Positions 18,160-27,957 are shown, counted from the first letter of the stretch. The stretch is DNA of 64,000 nucleotides from Paracoccaceae bacterium (GCA_026706985.1 JAPOXR010000003.1:1-64000); one strand, 5' to 3'. Numbers and translations: made by a program. The notes: generated by a model not told the origin, from the sequence alone.

Positions 18160-20133
18160 ATGAATGTCCGGGATGAGCCGGCTGCCGGATTCACGCAGCC
18201 TGTCTACGATGCGGCTTCAATTGAAGTTCTCGAAGGTCTTGAACCGGTGCGCAAGCGTCCCGGCATGTATGTCGGCGGTACCGGCGAGGATGCGTTACAC
18301 CATCTGGTCGCAGAAGTTGTCGACAACGCCATGGATGAAGCCGTCGCCGGTCACGCCAACCGGATCGAAGTCAAATTTCATTCCGACCATTCGCTGACGG
18401 TGCGCGACAACGGTCGTGGAATTCCTGTCGACCCGCATCCCAAATTCCCGGACCGCTCGGCGCTTGAGATCATACTCTGCACCCTGCATGCGGGAGGAAA
18501 ATTCAACGGCAATGTCTATCAGACGGCAGGCGGGCTGCACGGCGTCGGCATCTCGGTAGTGAATGCGCTGTCTGAAACAATGCTCGTGGAAGTCGTGCGT
18601 GACAAAACCCGCTATGCGCAGAATTATTCACGCGGAATCCCGCAATGCGACCTGCAGGTGGTCGGCAACATCTCCAACCGGCGCGGAACAAGTGTCACTT
18701 TCAAACCCGACAGCGAGATTTTCGGTGTCAAGTCCCGGCTGAAACCGCTCCGTATCCTGAGATTGATCCGCGCCAAGGCGTATCTGTTCTCGGGAGTGGA
18801 AATCAATTGGCAATCGGAAATTGTCGGACCGGATGTACCCGAGTCGGCACGATTTCATTTTCCCGGCGGCCTGCAGGAGTTTCTTGCCGAGACAATTGAC
18901 GGGTCGGTGCTTTTTTCCGATTGTCCTTTTGCCGGGCGGGTGGACTTCTCTGAGCGGTTCGGTGAGGAAACCGCCGGCAGCGTCGAATGGGCGGTCAGTT
19001 GGACACCGTCGCGCGATGGATTCATGCGTTCTTATTGCAATACCGTGCCGACAACGGATGGCGGAACACATGAATCGGGCTTCTGGGCGGCGCTGCTGAA
19101 AGGCATTCGGGCTTATGGTGAATTCGTGTCCAACCGCCGTGCCGGGATCATTTCCCGGGAAGATATTCAGGCGGAAGGATGCGCGTTGCTGTCCTGTTTT
19201 GTGGCTGAGCCTGAATTTGTCGGTCAGACCAAGAACAAGCTGGCTTCCGCCGGGGTTCAACGGCTGGTCGAGAATTCGGTTCGTGACCGTTTTGACAATT
19301 GGCTCGCAGGTGACCCGAAGGCGGCGGGAACGATACTCGATCATTTGGTCCTGCGCGCCGAGGAACGGTTGAAGCGGCGCAGCGAAAAAGAAACCCGGCG
19401 CAAATCCGCTACCAAAACACTCCGCCTGCCCGGCAAACTGGTTGATTGCACTGCGACAAACCGTGCCAACACTGAACTCTTCATCGTTGAGGGCGATTCC
19501 GCCGGCGGTTCCGCCAAGATGGCGCGCGACCGTTCGAACCAGGCATTGCTGCCATTGCGCGGCAAGCTGCTGAATGTACTCGGAGCCGCATCCGCAAAAA
19601 TGCACAGCAATGCGGAAATATCCGACTTATGCCTCGCTCTGGGTTCCGGATGCGGTTCCGCTTTCGATATCGATGATCTCCGGTATGAGAAAGTCATTAT
19701 CATGACGGATGCGGATGTCGACGGGGCTCATATCGCGACTTTGCTGATGACGTTCTTCTTTACCCAGATGCGGGAAATGATCGAGCAAAGCCACCTATTC
19801 CTCGCATGCCCTCCACTCTACCGCCTGGCGCAGGGCAGCAAGCGCGCCTACGCAATGAATGACGAGGAAAAGGACCAGCTCCTGGAGCAAGGCATCGGTG
19901 GAAAAGGTCGAGTGGATGTTTCCAGATTCAAGGGTTTAGGGGAGATGGATGCCAAGGATCTCAAATGCACGACAATGAATCCGGAAACACGGCAATTGAT
20001 TCGTGTTGCGATTGAGGAGGATGAGCCCGGCGAAACCAGCGCCGTTGTTGAAAGGCTTATGGGGAGAAAACCCGAGGCACGGTTTGCATTTATCCAGGAA
20101 AATGCGCGTTTCGCAACCGATCTGGATCTTTGA
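18160..20133 (+). CDS. parE: DNA topoisomerase IV subunit B (ParE)
   Basis: ATPase subunit of topoisomerase IV, which decatenates daughter chromosomes. The GHKL ATPase domain shows LEPVRKRPGMYVGG, VVDNAMDE, DNGRGIPVD and the lid HAGGKF..... GGLHGVG. The TOPRIM domain shows EGDSAGGSAKMARDR and the metal-binding TDADVDGAHI. The length of 657 residues lacks the insertion found in the GyrB of many proteobacteria, so ParE is preferred over GyrB. The parC partner is not in the window. It ends 11 bases from the convergent uup gene. Confidence 0.93.
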   Translation: MNVRDEPAAGFTQPVYDAASIEVLEGLEPVRKRPGMYVGGTGEDALHHLVAEVVDNAMDEAVAGHANRIEVKFHSDHSLTVRDNGRGIPVDPHPKFPDRSALEIILCTLHAGGKFNGNVYQTAGGLHGVGISVVNALSETMLVEVVRDKTRYAQNYSRGIPQCDLQVVGNISNRRGTSVTFKPDSEIFGVKSRLKPLRILRLIRAKAYLFSGVEINWQSEIVGPDVPESARFHFPGGLQEFLAETIDGSVLFSDCPFAGRVDFSERFGEETAGSVEWAVSWTPSRDGFMRSYCNTVPTTDGGTHESGFWAALLKGIRAYGEFVSNRRAGIISREDIQAEGCALLSCFVAEPEFVGQTKNKLASAGVQRLVENSVRDRFDNWLAGDPKAAGTILDHLVLRAEERLKRRSEKETRRKSATKTLRLPGKLVDCTATNRANTELFIVEGDSAGGSAKMARDRSNQALLPLRGKLLNVLGAASAKMHSNAEISDLCLALGSGCGSAFDIDDLRYEKVIIMTDADVDGAHIATLLMTFFFTQMREMIEQSHLFLACPPLYRLAQGSKRAYAMNDEEKDQLLEQGIGGKGRVDVSRFKGLGEMDAKDLKCTTMNPETRQLIRVAIEEDEPGETSAVVERLMGRKPEARFAFIQENARFATDLDL

Positions 20134-20144
20134 CTGCTTGCCGC

Positions 20145-21962
20145 TCACCCGCCTTTCAGGACACCACGCTCGGCTTTTTCGGCTAGGCAATACCATTCCG
20201 TCTCAAGGTCCTGCAGCTGTTTCTGTCTGGCTGCGAGTTGTCCACATAGTTCCGTAAGCCGTTCCCGGCCGCGGTGACCGTCAACTGAAATTGCAGCGAC
20301 GGCGGCGGACAATTCCGAAACCTCGGCCTGCAGGTCCGGGATTAATTCATCGATCTCGGAAAGGCGGTAACGCTCGGTGAAATTCAGACCCTGGTCGGAT
20401 CGCCGGCTGTCGCCGGCCTTTTTCCGTCGCCGATGCGGATTGCCCTTGGGAACGGTCTCAGGGGCTTTCGGAGTATAGTCGGACCAACCGCCAGAATGCC
20501 GCAGCCAGCCTCTCCCACCGTCAAACGCATAGGACACCGTCGCCACGCGATCCAGAAAATCCCTGTCATGTGATGCGATGAGCAGCGCGCCGCTGTACTC
20601 AGCCAGCAATTCCTGCAGTAGATCAAGCGTTTCCAGGTCCAAATCATTGGTCGGTTCATCAAGCACCAGAAGATTGGATTCCCTCGCCATTATGCGGGCC
20701 AGTTCCAAACGGGCCCGCTCGCCTCCGGAGAGGGTATGCAGAGGCGAATTGATCTGGCCTTCGGAAAACAGAAAATCCTTGAGATAGGATACGACATGCC
20801 GGTCGCGCCCATTGACAGTGACACGGTCAAGCCGGTCCCTGTCGCGTGTGCCGTGGCCGGCAAGATACTCGCGCAATGACATGGAGCTGCTTTCGATGCC
20901 GCGCCGCTGGTGCCATACCGCGGCCCGCATGTTCACACCCCAACGAATCTCACCGGAATCCGGTTGGATTTCCCCGCTCAGCAAACCAAGCAGTGTCGAC
21001 TTCCCGCTGCCATTCGGTCCGACAAATCCAATTCTGTCGCCGCGCCGGATCACGAGTGAAAAATCTTCAATGACGGTGTGGGCGGAAAAACACTTTTTCA
21101 GCCGCCGGGCCTCGGCAACCAACCGGCTTTCGCTTCGGTCTTCGGAAAAGCCGATTGTGCCGAAATCGGATTGCAGCGGCATGTCCTGCCGTCGCCGCTG
21201 GAGTTGTCTTAACCTTTCCAGGCGGCCCTGGTTCCGCTTTCTACGGGCGCTGATGCCTTCAATCGACCAACGCGTTTCCGCCTTTATTTTACGGTCCATC
21301 TTGTGACGCTGCAGCGCCTCGTCAACGATCACCTGATGGCGCCACTCCTCAAATGAATCGAAATCGCGGTCGGTCTGTCGTGCCGCGCCGTTATGGAGCC
21401 AAATGACACGGCGGCAAACAGCGCGCAGCAATGCGCGGTCATGGCTGATCAGGAGTATTGCGGACCTGGTGGATTTTATGTGCTGCTCAAGCCAGATCAC
21501 GGCCGACATGTCCAGATGGTTGGTCGGTTCATCGAGAATCAGGAGATCGTGCCCTCCCGACAGCGACGCGGCGATGGCGGCTTTCCGCACTTCCCCGCCC
21601 GATGCGTTGGCAACCGGGGTGTCAGGGTCAAAACCGAGGCCCTTCGCGGCTTTGTGGGCATTGTGCAGGGACCCCTCCCCGGTGGCGGCGGAAACAAATT
21701 CTCCGAGCGTCTGAAAGCCGGACAGGTCCGGTGCCTGCGACAGGTATCCGATGGAGGCGTTTTCATTGACCCGCCGCTCACCGCTATCCGCTTCCTCCAA
21801 CCCGGATACAATCCGGGCCAGAGTTGACTTGCCCGATCCGTTGCGTCCGATCACAACAATCCGGTCGCCCTGATGGATATTGAGCGAAACATCAGAAAAC
21901 ACCCGGTATCCCCCGGGAGAGGCCGATACGCCGGATAGGCTCAAAATACTCGACTGCCGCAT
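20145..21962 (-). CDS. uup: ABC-F family ATPase, Uup-like
   Basis: Soluble twin-ATPase of the ABC-F family (ribosome or DNA-structure associated), not a transporter. It has two cassettes: Walker A GRNGSGKST with signature NASGGEVRKA, and Walker A GPNGSGKST with signature LSGGERARLELA. Each has a Walker B with DEPTNHLD or DEPTNDLD. A basic linker lies between them. The C-terminal 80 residues form a heptad-like coiled coil (LSEIDELIPDLQAEVSEL and onward), which points to Uup among the subfamilies. 605 residues. EttA-type alternatives are less likely because of this tail. Confidence 0.88.
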   Translation of the reverse strand: MRQSSILSLSGVSASPGGYRVFSDVSLNIHQGDRIVVIGRNGSGKSTLARIVSGLEEADSGERRVNENASIGYLSQAPDLSGFQTLGEFVSAATGEGSLHNAHKAAKGLGFDPDTPVANASGGEVRKAAIAASLSGGHDLLILDEPTNHLDMSAVIWLEQHIKSTRSAILLISHDRALLRAVCRRVIWLHNGAARQTDRDFDSFEEWRHQVIVDEALQRHKMDRKIKAETRWSIEGISARRKRNQGRLERLRQLQRRRQDMPLQSDFGTIGFSEDRSESRLVAEARRLKKCFSAHTVIEDFSLVIRRGDRIGFVGPNGSGKSTLLGLLSGEIQPDSGEIRWGVNMRAAVWHQRRGIESSSMSLREYLAGHGTRDRDRLDRVTVNGRDRHVVSYLKDFLFSEGQINSPLHTLSGGERARLELARIMARESNLLVLDEPTNDLDLETLDLLQELLAEYSGALLIASHDRDFLDRVATVSYAFDGGRGWLRHSGGWSDYTPKAPETVPKGNPHRRRKKAGDSRRSDQGLNFTERYRLSEIDELIPDLQAEVSELSAAVAAISVDGHRGRERLTELCGQLAARQKQLQDLETEWYCLAEKAERGVLKGG

Positions 21963-22040
21963 GCCTCCGTCCGGTATTGGAAAATTGCGTTATCCAACCG
22001 TAATCTATTCCCGGTTTTGGGTTGCGGCAAAGAATTCATT

Positions 22041-22059
22041 ATGGTTTCGCCGAAACCAT
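22041..22059. promoter_or_regulatory. 19-bp palindrome upstream of the sugar-kinase operon, likely operator
   Basis: ATGGTTTCG and CGAAACCAT flank a single central base, a perfect 9+1+9 palindrome. It ends 22 bases before the kinase ATG, where a repressor of the LacI or GntR type would block transcription or early elongation. No regulator gene is adjacent. The repeat could also form an mRNA hairpin. Confidence 0.5.
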
Positions 22060-22081
22060 TGTCCTGGTGGCTGGAGCAATA

Positions 22082-22966
22082 ATGGCGAATATTTTTGTTT
22101 TTGGCACTGCAGTTGTTGATTTCATTCATTTTGTCGAGAGTTTTCCCGAAGGCGGGTTCAAACATTTTTCCAACGACGCCGAGTATTCCGGCGGTGGAAC
22201 CGGGGCCAATGCGGCCGTTGCCGTCAGCCGCCTCGGCGGTCGGGCGGAATTCGGTGCCCGTATCGGTGCCGACCTGATTGCGAAATTGATTCTGGATGGG
22301 CTGGAGGAGGAAGGAATTGATACCAGGCATGTGATGCAATCCGAAAGCGGACGGTCTCCCTTTTCAAGCGTGATCGTTGATCGGATGGGTGAACGCCAGT
22401 TGATCAGTTTCCGCGGTCGCGGTTTGACTGAAAATGCGGGCTGGCTGGATGAGATGCCGGATTGTGACGGCTATCTTGCGGATGCGAGGTGGAACCCGGG
22501 GCTTGAGCGGACGCTTGCACGGGCCCGGGAACTGGGGCGGCCAGGGGTTGTCGATGTTGAACGCGGAGCATCAGCGGAGGCGTTGCGGTCGGCGTCACAT
22601 ATCGCCTTTTCCAGGCAGGGCATTCAGGCGTTGACCGGTGAGGACAACCCTGCGCGCGCACTGAAGAAGGTAACGGCCCATTTCGATAGCTGGATCTGTG
22701 TCACGGACGGCGAAAACGGCGTCTACCGGATGTCGGGCGGGCGGGTAGAAAATATTCCCGCATTCCGGATCACGGCCAAAAACACCCTGGGAGCCGGCGA
22801 TGTCTGGCATGGCGCGTTCACATTGAGGCTTGCCGAGGGGGCAGCCGAGGATGATGCGGTGTTGTTTGCCAATGCCGCCGCCGCAATCAAATGCACACGC
22901 AAGGGCGGCCGTGACAGTTTTCCGCGCCGGGATGAAGTCGATAAATTGTTGCGTGATGGTGCGTAG
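22082..22966 (+). CDS. PfkB-family carbohydrate kinase
   Basis: ATP-dependent sugar kinase of the ribokinase/PfkB family, 294 residues. The N-terminal part has GTAVVDFIHFVESFPEGG followed by the GGTGANAAVAVSRLGG motif. The C-terminal part has the catalytic signature NTLGAGDVWHGAF, where the anion-hole GAGD and base Asp are intact. The W-H-G variant resembles the ketohexokinase and sulfofructose-kinase branches. The ATG at 22082 is chosen over a TTG 20 codons upstream because homology starts there. First gene of a three-gene cassette with the isomerase-like and oxidoreductase genes. The sugar is not identifiable. Confidence 0.85.
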   Translation: MANIFVFGTAVVDFIHFVESFPEGGFKHFSNDAEYSGGGTGANAAVAVSRLGGRAEFGARIGADLIAKLILDGLEEEGIDTRHVMQSESGRSPFSSVIVDRMGERQLISFRGRGLTENAGWLDEMPDCDGYLADARWNPGLERTLARARELGRPGVVDVERGASAEALRSASHIAFSRQGIQALTGEDNPARALKKVTAHFDSWICVTDGENGVYRMSGGRVENIPAFRITAKNTLGAGDVWHGAFTLRLAEGAAEDDAVLFANAAAAIKCTRKGGRDSFPRRDEVDKLLRDGA

Positions 22967-22973
22967 GCGCGGA

Positions 22974-24329
22974 ATGCTGATCGGAATTCTACCGCTTGCC
23001 AGATCAACTTTTGACACCGCGCTGGCACAGGAGAAATGTTTGTCCGCGGTTGCGGCGCTGGAGAGTTCCGGTGCCGATATCGTCGGGTGCCGGCATCTCC
23101 TGCTGGATGAAGAAGCGTTTCAGTCTGCACTCGAGGAGTTGAAAGCGGCGCCAATCGATCACATTGTGATTCTGCAGACCACCTTCACCGATGCGGCATC
23201 GGTCGTTACCGCCAGTGAAGAATTAGCGGCTCCCCTGACAATTTGGGCACTGCCGGAGCCACGCACCGGTGGCAGGCTACGATTGAATTCACTCTGCGGC
23301 CTCAATTTGGCAGCACATGCGCTGGGGTTGAGAGGATTCCATTTCAACTGGTTATATGAAGATCCCGATATTGTTTCCGCTGAAGACCTGATGCGGCGAT
23401 TGATGAATCCAGAGAAGACACCGCTTGCACCGGCGAAGGCCGGAGAAGCCGACGGGAGAGGGAAATCCTTTCCTATCCGCAATGCGCGCATCGGCCGGAT
23501 CGGTGAGCATCCACCCGGCTTTGATACCTGCGCTTTCGATGAGGCGCAGTTGCAGACCCGATACGGGGTGCGGCTTGCCGAACTTCCGCTCCGGGAATTG
23601 TTCAGAAAGGCGGATGGGAGCGCGGTCTCAAGCAACTGTATCGAGGGACTCAAGGGAGTCGGGGAAATGGAGCCGGAGGCACTTTCGCGGTCGCTGCGGC
23701 TGAAACCGGCGCTGCAGCAGCTGGCAAGTGAGCACAGGTTGGACGCAATCGCGATCCGATGCTGGCCGGAATGTTTCACCGATTATGGCGGTGCGGTCTG
23801 TGCAGCGGTTTCATTGCTCGGTGACGAAGGGATTCCCTGCGCATGCGAGGCGGATGTCTTCGGGGCGATGTCGCAGCTCCTGCTGCAGCGGATTGCCGAT
23901 GCCCCGGTATTTCTGACAGATCTCGTGGAAGCGGATGCGGAAGATAACAGCGCCGTCGTCTGGCATTGCGGCCAAGCTCCCTTGTCGATGTGCGATGCGG
24001 AGTTCAAGCCGCGCGCCGCGGTTCATTCAAACCGCAGGCAGCCCCTGCTCTGCGAATTTCCCCTGAAACCCGGCCCGGTCACATTGATGCGCCTGTCGCA
24101 GGCCTGCGGGGATCACAGGCTTGTTGTGATGAAGGCGGAAATGCTCCGCCGCCCGCCCGCCTTTTCCGGCACCTCGGGCGTGCTGCGGTTTCATAAACCG
24201 GTTGAGCTTGTGTTGAATGCCATTATTGAACATCGCCTCGAACATCATTTTGCCCTGAGCTATGGCGATCATGTTCAAGGGTTGAAGATGGCCGCCGGGA
24301 GCATGGGCCTGCAGGTGTTGGAGATCTGA
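22974..24329 (+). CDS. L-fucose/L-arabinose isomerase-family protein
   Basis: About 451 residues resembling the fucose/arabinose isomerase superfamily. An N-terminal Rossmann-like half (GILPLARSTFDTALAQ, a VILQTTFTDA stretch) is followed by a second domain with IAIRCWPECFTDYGGAVCAAVSLL and EADVFGAMSQLLLQ. The Glu-Ala-Asp and Cys-Glu residues are placed as in metal-binding isomerases, and a C-terminal beta domain follows. It probably interconverts an aldose and a ketose, supplying the kinase next door. The ATG at 22974 follows the kinase stop by seven bases; GTG 22953 or ATG 22956 would overlap it. Specificity unknown, and a non-isomerase role is possible. Confidence 0.7.
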   Translation: MLIGILPLARSTFDTALAQEKCLSAVAALESSGADIVGCRHLLLDEEAFQSALEELKAAPIDHIVILQTTFTDAASVVTASEELAAPLTIWALPEPRTGGRLRLNSLCGLNLAAHALGLRGFHFNWLYEDPDIVSAEDLMRRLMNPEKTPLAPAKAGEADGRGKSFPIRNARIGRIGEHPPGFDTCAFDEAQLQTRYGVRLAELPLRELFRKADGSAVSSNCIEGLKGVGEMEPEALSRSLRLKPALQQLASEHRLDAIAIRCWPECFTDYGGAVCAAVSLLGDEGIPCACEADVFGAMSQLLLQRIADAPVFLTDLVEADAEDNSAVVWHCGQAPLSMCDAEFKPRAAVHSNRRQPLLCEFPLKPGPVTLMRLSQACGDHRLVVMKAEMLRRPPAFSGTSGVLRFHKPVELVLNAIIEHRLEHHFALSYGDHVQGLKMAAGSMGLQVLEI

Positions 24330-24330
24330 A

Positions 24331-25422
24331 ATGCCGGTCCGCTACGGGATAATCGGTGCCGGCATGATGGCGCAGGAACATATCCGGAATATCTCCCTGT
24401 TCCCTGACACGAAGATCATCGGCATTGCCGACCCGAATGAACCCATGCGCGGTGCGGCACAATCCCTCGCCCGTGAAGCCACCATGTTCGCTGATGCCGC
24501 CGGGATGATTTCAGCACTCGAATGCGATGCATTTGTTGTCGCAACCCCGAATGACACGCATTTTGAAATTCTTTCAGAGTTAATCAAGCTGCGGCGACCG
24601 ATACTGACAGAAAAACCACTCTGCACGACGATTGCTGACTGCCGGCGGGTGATGTCCGCGGCAAGGCGGCACGGAACGGCCGTCTGGGTGGCTATGGAAT
24701 ACCGCTATATGCCGCCGCTGGCGCGGCTGATTGCGGAACTGGAGGCCGGCACTGCGGGTCACCCGGTCATGGTTTCAATCCGCGAGCACCGGTTTCCGTT
24801 TCTGGAAAAAGTTGATGACTGGAATCGCTTCAATAAGCGAACCGGGGGAACGATGGTCGAGAAATGCTGCCATTTCTGGGACCTGATGAGGCTGCTCCTG
24901 AAGAGCGATCCCATCCGGGTCTACGCTTCCGGCTCGATTGCGGTGAATCATCTCGATGAGCGCTATGCGGGACAGGCGCCTGATATAACCGACAATGCCT
25001 TTGCAGTGGTGGATTTTGCGAACGGATCGCGCGGGATGCTCGATCTTTGCATGTTTGCCGAAGGCTCGGATTGGCAGGAAACGGTGTCGGTTACAGGCCC
25101 GCTCGCAAGAGTGGATGCCAAAGTTCCCGGCCCGATCCGGTACCAGACCGGAAAACAGCCGCGCATCCCCGAGATCACAGTCAATTACCGGGGAGACAAG
25201 CCGAATACGGTCACTGCCATCCCGGTCGACGCCACTCTTCTGGACGCTGGAGATCATTGCGGCTCGACCTACTACCAGCATGAAAAATTCCTGCAACTCG
25301 TCGTCGGCGCCGTCGGGACACCCGCAGTCACCCTCATGGATGGCTCCTGGGCTGTCAGTCTGGGACAGGCTGCGGAAGAGTCAATCCGCAGCGGCGAGGC
25401 CGTGCCGGTTCAGGCACCCTGA
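24331..25422 (+). CDS. Gfo/Idh/MocA-family NAD(P)-dependent oxidoreductase
   Basis: 363-residue sugar or inositol-type dehydrogenase. The N-terminal Rossmann fold starts with YGIIGAGMMAQEH, and the family EKP motif appears as LTEKPLC, with the catalytic Lys. The C-terminal domain has the conserved WNRFNKRTGGTMVEKCCHFWDLM, which contains the active-site Lys/His positions. It lies one base after the isomerase-like gene. Together the three genes look like a pathway in which a sugar is oxidised, isomerised and phosphorylated. The same family also includes hydrolytic and epimerising members. Confidence 0.85.
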   Translation: MPVRYGIIGAGMMAQEHIRNISLFPDTKIIGIADPNEPMRGAAQSLAREATMFADAAGMISALECDAFVVATPNDTHFEILSELIKLRRPILTEKPLCTTIADCRRVMSAARRHGTAVWVAMEYRYMPPLARLIAELEAGTAGHPVMVSIREHRFPFLEKVDDWNRFNKRTGGTMVEKCCHFWDLMRLLLKSDPIRVYASGSIAVNHLDERYAGQAPDITDNAFAVVDFANGSRGMLDLCMFAEGSDWQETVSVTGPLARVDAKVPGPIRYQTGKQPRIPEITVNYRGDKPNTVTAIPVDATLLDAGDHCGSTYYQHEKFLQLVVGAVGTPAVTLMDGSWAVSLGQAAEESIRSGEAVPVQAP

Positions 25423-25464
25423 ACAAATCAGTGCCTTCCCCATGCGGAGGCGATGTCCCGACCG

Positions 25465-26631
25465 TCACGTTGCGGGCATGCGTCCTTCCGTGATTTCCAC
25501 ATACCATGAACTTCCTGACGGGATGGCATCATCATTAAAATCGTATTCGGGATGATGCAGCGGCGCGCTGTCGCCGTTGCCGGTCAGGATATACGCTCCC
25601 GGCCGTTCATTGATCATGAAGGCGAAATCCTCCGCCCCCATCACCATTTCAGCTTCCACATTGACTTTCCCGGCAACCCGGTGGGCGGCCTCGGCGGCAA
25701 ATCCGGTCTGTTCCGGTGAATTGACCATGACCGGATAACCGGTCTCCAACGTGAATTCGGCACTCGCCCCGAAAGCTTTCGCAGTGGCCTCGCAGACTTC
25801 TTCGATCCGGCTGATCATGGCCTCGCGCACCCCGCCGTCAGTCGTCCTCAGGGTTCCGAGGAGAGTGGCGGTCTGTGGAATCACGTTGCTTGTATTGGTA
25901 TCGGTTGTGACGGAACAGATAGAGATAACCGCAGCCGCCAGTGGATCGATATTCCTCGAAATGATGGATTGCAGCGTGACCACGATTTGGCAGGCGGTGA
26001 GCGTCGGATCGATTGCGCCCTGTGGCCTTGATGCGTGCCCGCCCTTGCCCGTCACCTTGATATGAATGGTATCGGCGGCGGCAAAAAAGGGACCGCTGCG
26101 GATGGCAAACTCCCCGGTATCCATTCCCGGCATATTGTGCATGCCGTAGATTTCCTGGATACCGAACCGCTGCATCAAACCGTCATCAACCATTTCTCTG
26201 CCGCCTCCGCCGCCCTCTTCGGCGGGTTGGAAGACGACCACGGCGGTGCCATCGAAATTCCGTGTCTCGGCAAGATACTTGGCGGCACCGAGCAGCATGG
26301 ATGTATGGCCATCATGCCCGCAGGCATGCATCTTGCCATCCGTCTCAGATGCATAGCTCAGATTTGTTGTCTCATGAATTGGCAGCGCGTCCATATCCGC
26401 CCGGAGTGCGATCACCTTCCCCGACGATTGGCTCTTTCCGTGAATGACCCCGACAACCCCGGTTCTGCCGATGCCGGTTTCGATCTGGTCGCAGCCGAAT
26501 TCCTGCAATTTCGCAGCCACAATGCCGGAAGTTCGGTGTGTGTCGAACTGAAGTTCAGGATGCCTGTGCAAATCCTGGCGCCAGGCGGAGATTTCTGTCT
26601 GCATTTCGGCAATCCGGTTTCTTACGGGCAT
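25465..26631 (-). CDS. M20D-family amidohydrolase (hippurate hydrolase-like)
   Basis: 388-residue zinc or manganese amidohydrolase that removes acyl groups from N-acyl amino acids or related amides. Metal ligands are visible in DMDALP, MHACGHDGH, the PAEEGGGGG motif with the general-base Glu, and the C-terminal HHPEYDFND. The dimerisation domain carries GKGGHASRP. It lies 9 bases downstream of an ArgE-like gene of the same superfamily, so the two probably act on related acylated amino-acid substrates. Family members also hydrolyse IAA conjugates, so the substrate stays open. Confidence 0.88.
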   Translation of the reverse strand: MPVRNRIAEMQTEISAWRQDLHRHPELQFDTHRTSGIVAAKLQEFGCDQIETGIGRTGVVGVIHGKSQSSGKVIALRADMDALPIHETTNLSYASETDGKMHACGHDGHTSMLLGAAKYLAETRNFDGTAVVVFQPAEEGGGGGREMVDDGLMQRFGIQEIYGMHNMPGMDTGEFAIRSGPFFAAADTIHIKVTGKGGHASRPQGAIDPTLTACQIVVTLQSIISRNIDPLAAAVISICSVTTDTNTSNVIPQTATLLGTLRTTDGGVREAMISRIEEVCEATAKAFGASAEFTLETGYPVMVNSPEQTGFAAEAAHRVAGKVNVEAEMVMGAEDFAFMINERPGAYILTGNGDSAPLHHPEYDFNDDAIPSGSSWYVEITEGRMPAT

Positions 26632-26640
26632 TGTTCCCCC

Positions 26641-27804
26641 TCAATTTGATAATTCGTTGATCAGGCGGCGCACAAATTCGGTGCCCGCCTCGATTTGCTG
26701 GACGGATATGAACTCATCTCCCTGATGCGCCTGATCGATATGGCCGGGGCCACAGACAACAACCGAGTAACCGGCTTCCTGAAATTGCCCGGCCTCTGTC
26801 GCATAGGAGACCCGGTGGTTTCCATTGTCTCCGGTCAACCTCCTGGCGAGAGATTCGGCAACCGGATCATTTTCCGGTTTCAATGGAGGCACGTCAAACC
26901 AGGGTGTGGCATGAATGGCGGTGCTGGAATTCACCTCGTGCATATCTCTTTCCGTAGCCCTGACATATTCCAGAAACCGTTGTTTCCAACTCTCGATTGA
27001 TTCGCCGGGAATACAACGGATTTCCAATCCGAAACTGCAATCCCCCGCGGTGATATTGTGGGCCGTTCCACCGGAGATCATGCCGACATGCAGTGATGTC
27101 CAGGGCGGATCAAATCCGGCAGCGAGATCGCCCGGTGGCTTGGCGCTGTTTTCCGAATTCATCGCATTTGCCCAGTCCACGAGGCGGGATGCAATCATGA
27201 TCGCAGAGACGCCCTTATGCAACATGGAAGAATGAACTTCGAAACCGCGCACATGCACCGTGACTCCAGTGCTGCCTTTATGACCGGTGACAACTTTCAT
27301 CATTGTCGGCTCGCCGACAATCACCGATGAAGCCGGTGCATAGCTTTGGCGGATTTTATTGATCAGAGGCGGTGCTCCGAGACAGCCAATCTCCTCATCG
27401 CGCGTCAGGGCGATCTGAATCGGTCGCTGCAGGCCGGCGGCAATCATTTCCGGAACACAGGCAAGAATGATGGCGGCGAACCCCTTCATGTCGCAGGTGC
27501 CACGGCCGTAGATTCTGCCATCGCGTAAATCCGCCTTCCATGGATCGGTGGACCAGTTCTGACCCTCGACCGGGACTACGTCGGTATGTCCGGAAAGGAT
27601 TACCCCACCCGGCACATCGGGTCCGATCGATGCGAATATACCGGCCTTGGTTCCGTCTTCGTTGAGATCGATTGTCACGGAGACACCGTGGGAATTCAGA
27701 TAGTCTTCCACATAATCGATCAGGTGCAGGTTTGATCCGCTCGATACGGTTGGAAACGCCACCAGTTTTTCCAGGATGGCCTGCGCTGTCATCCGTTGTG
27801 CCAT
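26641..27804 (-). CDS. argE: Acetylornithine deacetylase (ArgE/M20A family)
   Basis: 387-residue M20A metallohydrolase. Metal and active-site motifs are SGHTDVVPV, GRGTCDMKGF, TRDEEIGCLGA with the catalytic Glu, GEPTMMKVVTGHKG and a final HIDQAHQGDEFI. This pattern fits ArgE, which releases acetate from N-acetylornithine. In alphaproteobacteria, however, arginine synthesis often uses ArgJ, and ArgE paralogues then act on other N-acyl amino acids. The link to the M20D gene favours a catabolic role. No arginine-biosynthesis gene is nearby. Confidence 0.82.
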   Translation of the reverse strand: MAQRMTAQAILEKLVAFPTVSSGSNLHLIDYVEDYLNSHGVSVTIDLNEDGTKAGIFASIGPDVPGGVILSGHTDVVPVEGQNWSTDPWKADLRDGRIYGRGTCDMKGFAAIILACVPEMIAAGLQRPIQIALTRDEEIGCLGAPPLINKIRQSYAPASSVIVGEPTMMKVVTGHKGSTGVTVHVRGFEVHSSMLHKGVSAIMIASRLVDWANAMNSENSAKPPGDLAAGFDPPWTSLHVGMISGGTAHNITAGDCSFGLEIRCIPGESIESWKQRFLEYVRATERDMHEVNSSTAIHATPWFDVPPLKPENDPVAESLARRLTGDNGNHRVSYATEAGQFQEAGYSVVVCGPGHIDQAHQGDEFISVQQIEAGTEFVRRLINELSN

Positions 27805-27957
27805 TTTTCATCCTTGTCCTTGGGCAATCCGGCCATCATGCAGCCGTCAATGGCAGCGTCAAGCGGGAGCGGAATACCGGGTTTGCGGTTAAGGTTGAAG
27901 GCGAATGGTGAATACTGCATTAGCTGAGTTTAAAGTCAGGGCTTCTTTCAGTGGAAC

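Noticed and set aside
18628-19605. 325-residue antisense frame within parE
   Set aside because: The sense strand carries unbroken topoisomerase motifs; the antisense reading has no recognisable domain.
22082-24329. Sulfoquinovose (sulfo-sugar) degradation assignment for the kinase/isomerase pair
   Set aside because: The kinase signature resembles sulfofructose kinase, but no aldolase, sulfolactaldehyde dehydrogenase, sulfoquinovosidase or sulfonate exporter is present, so the substrate stays open.
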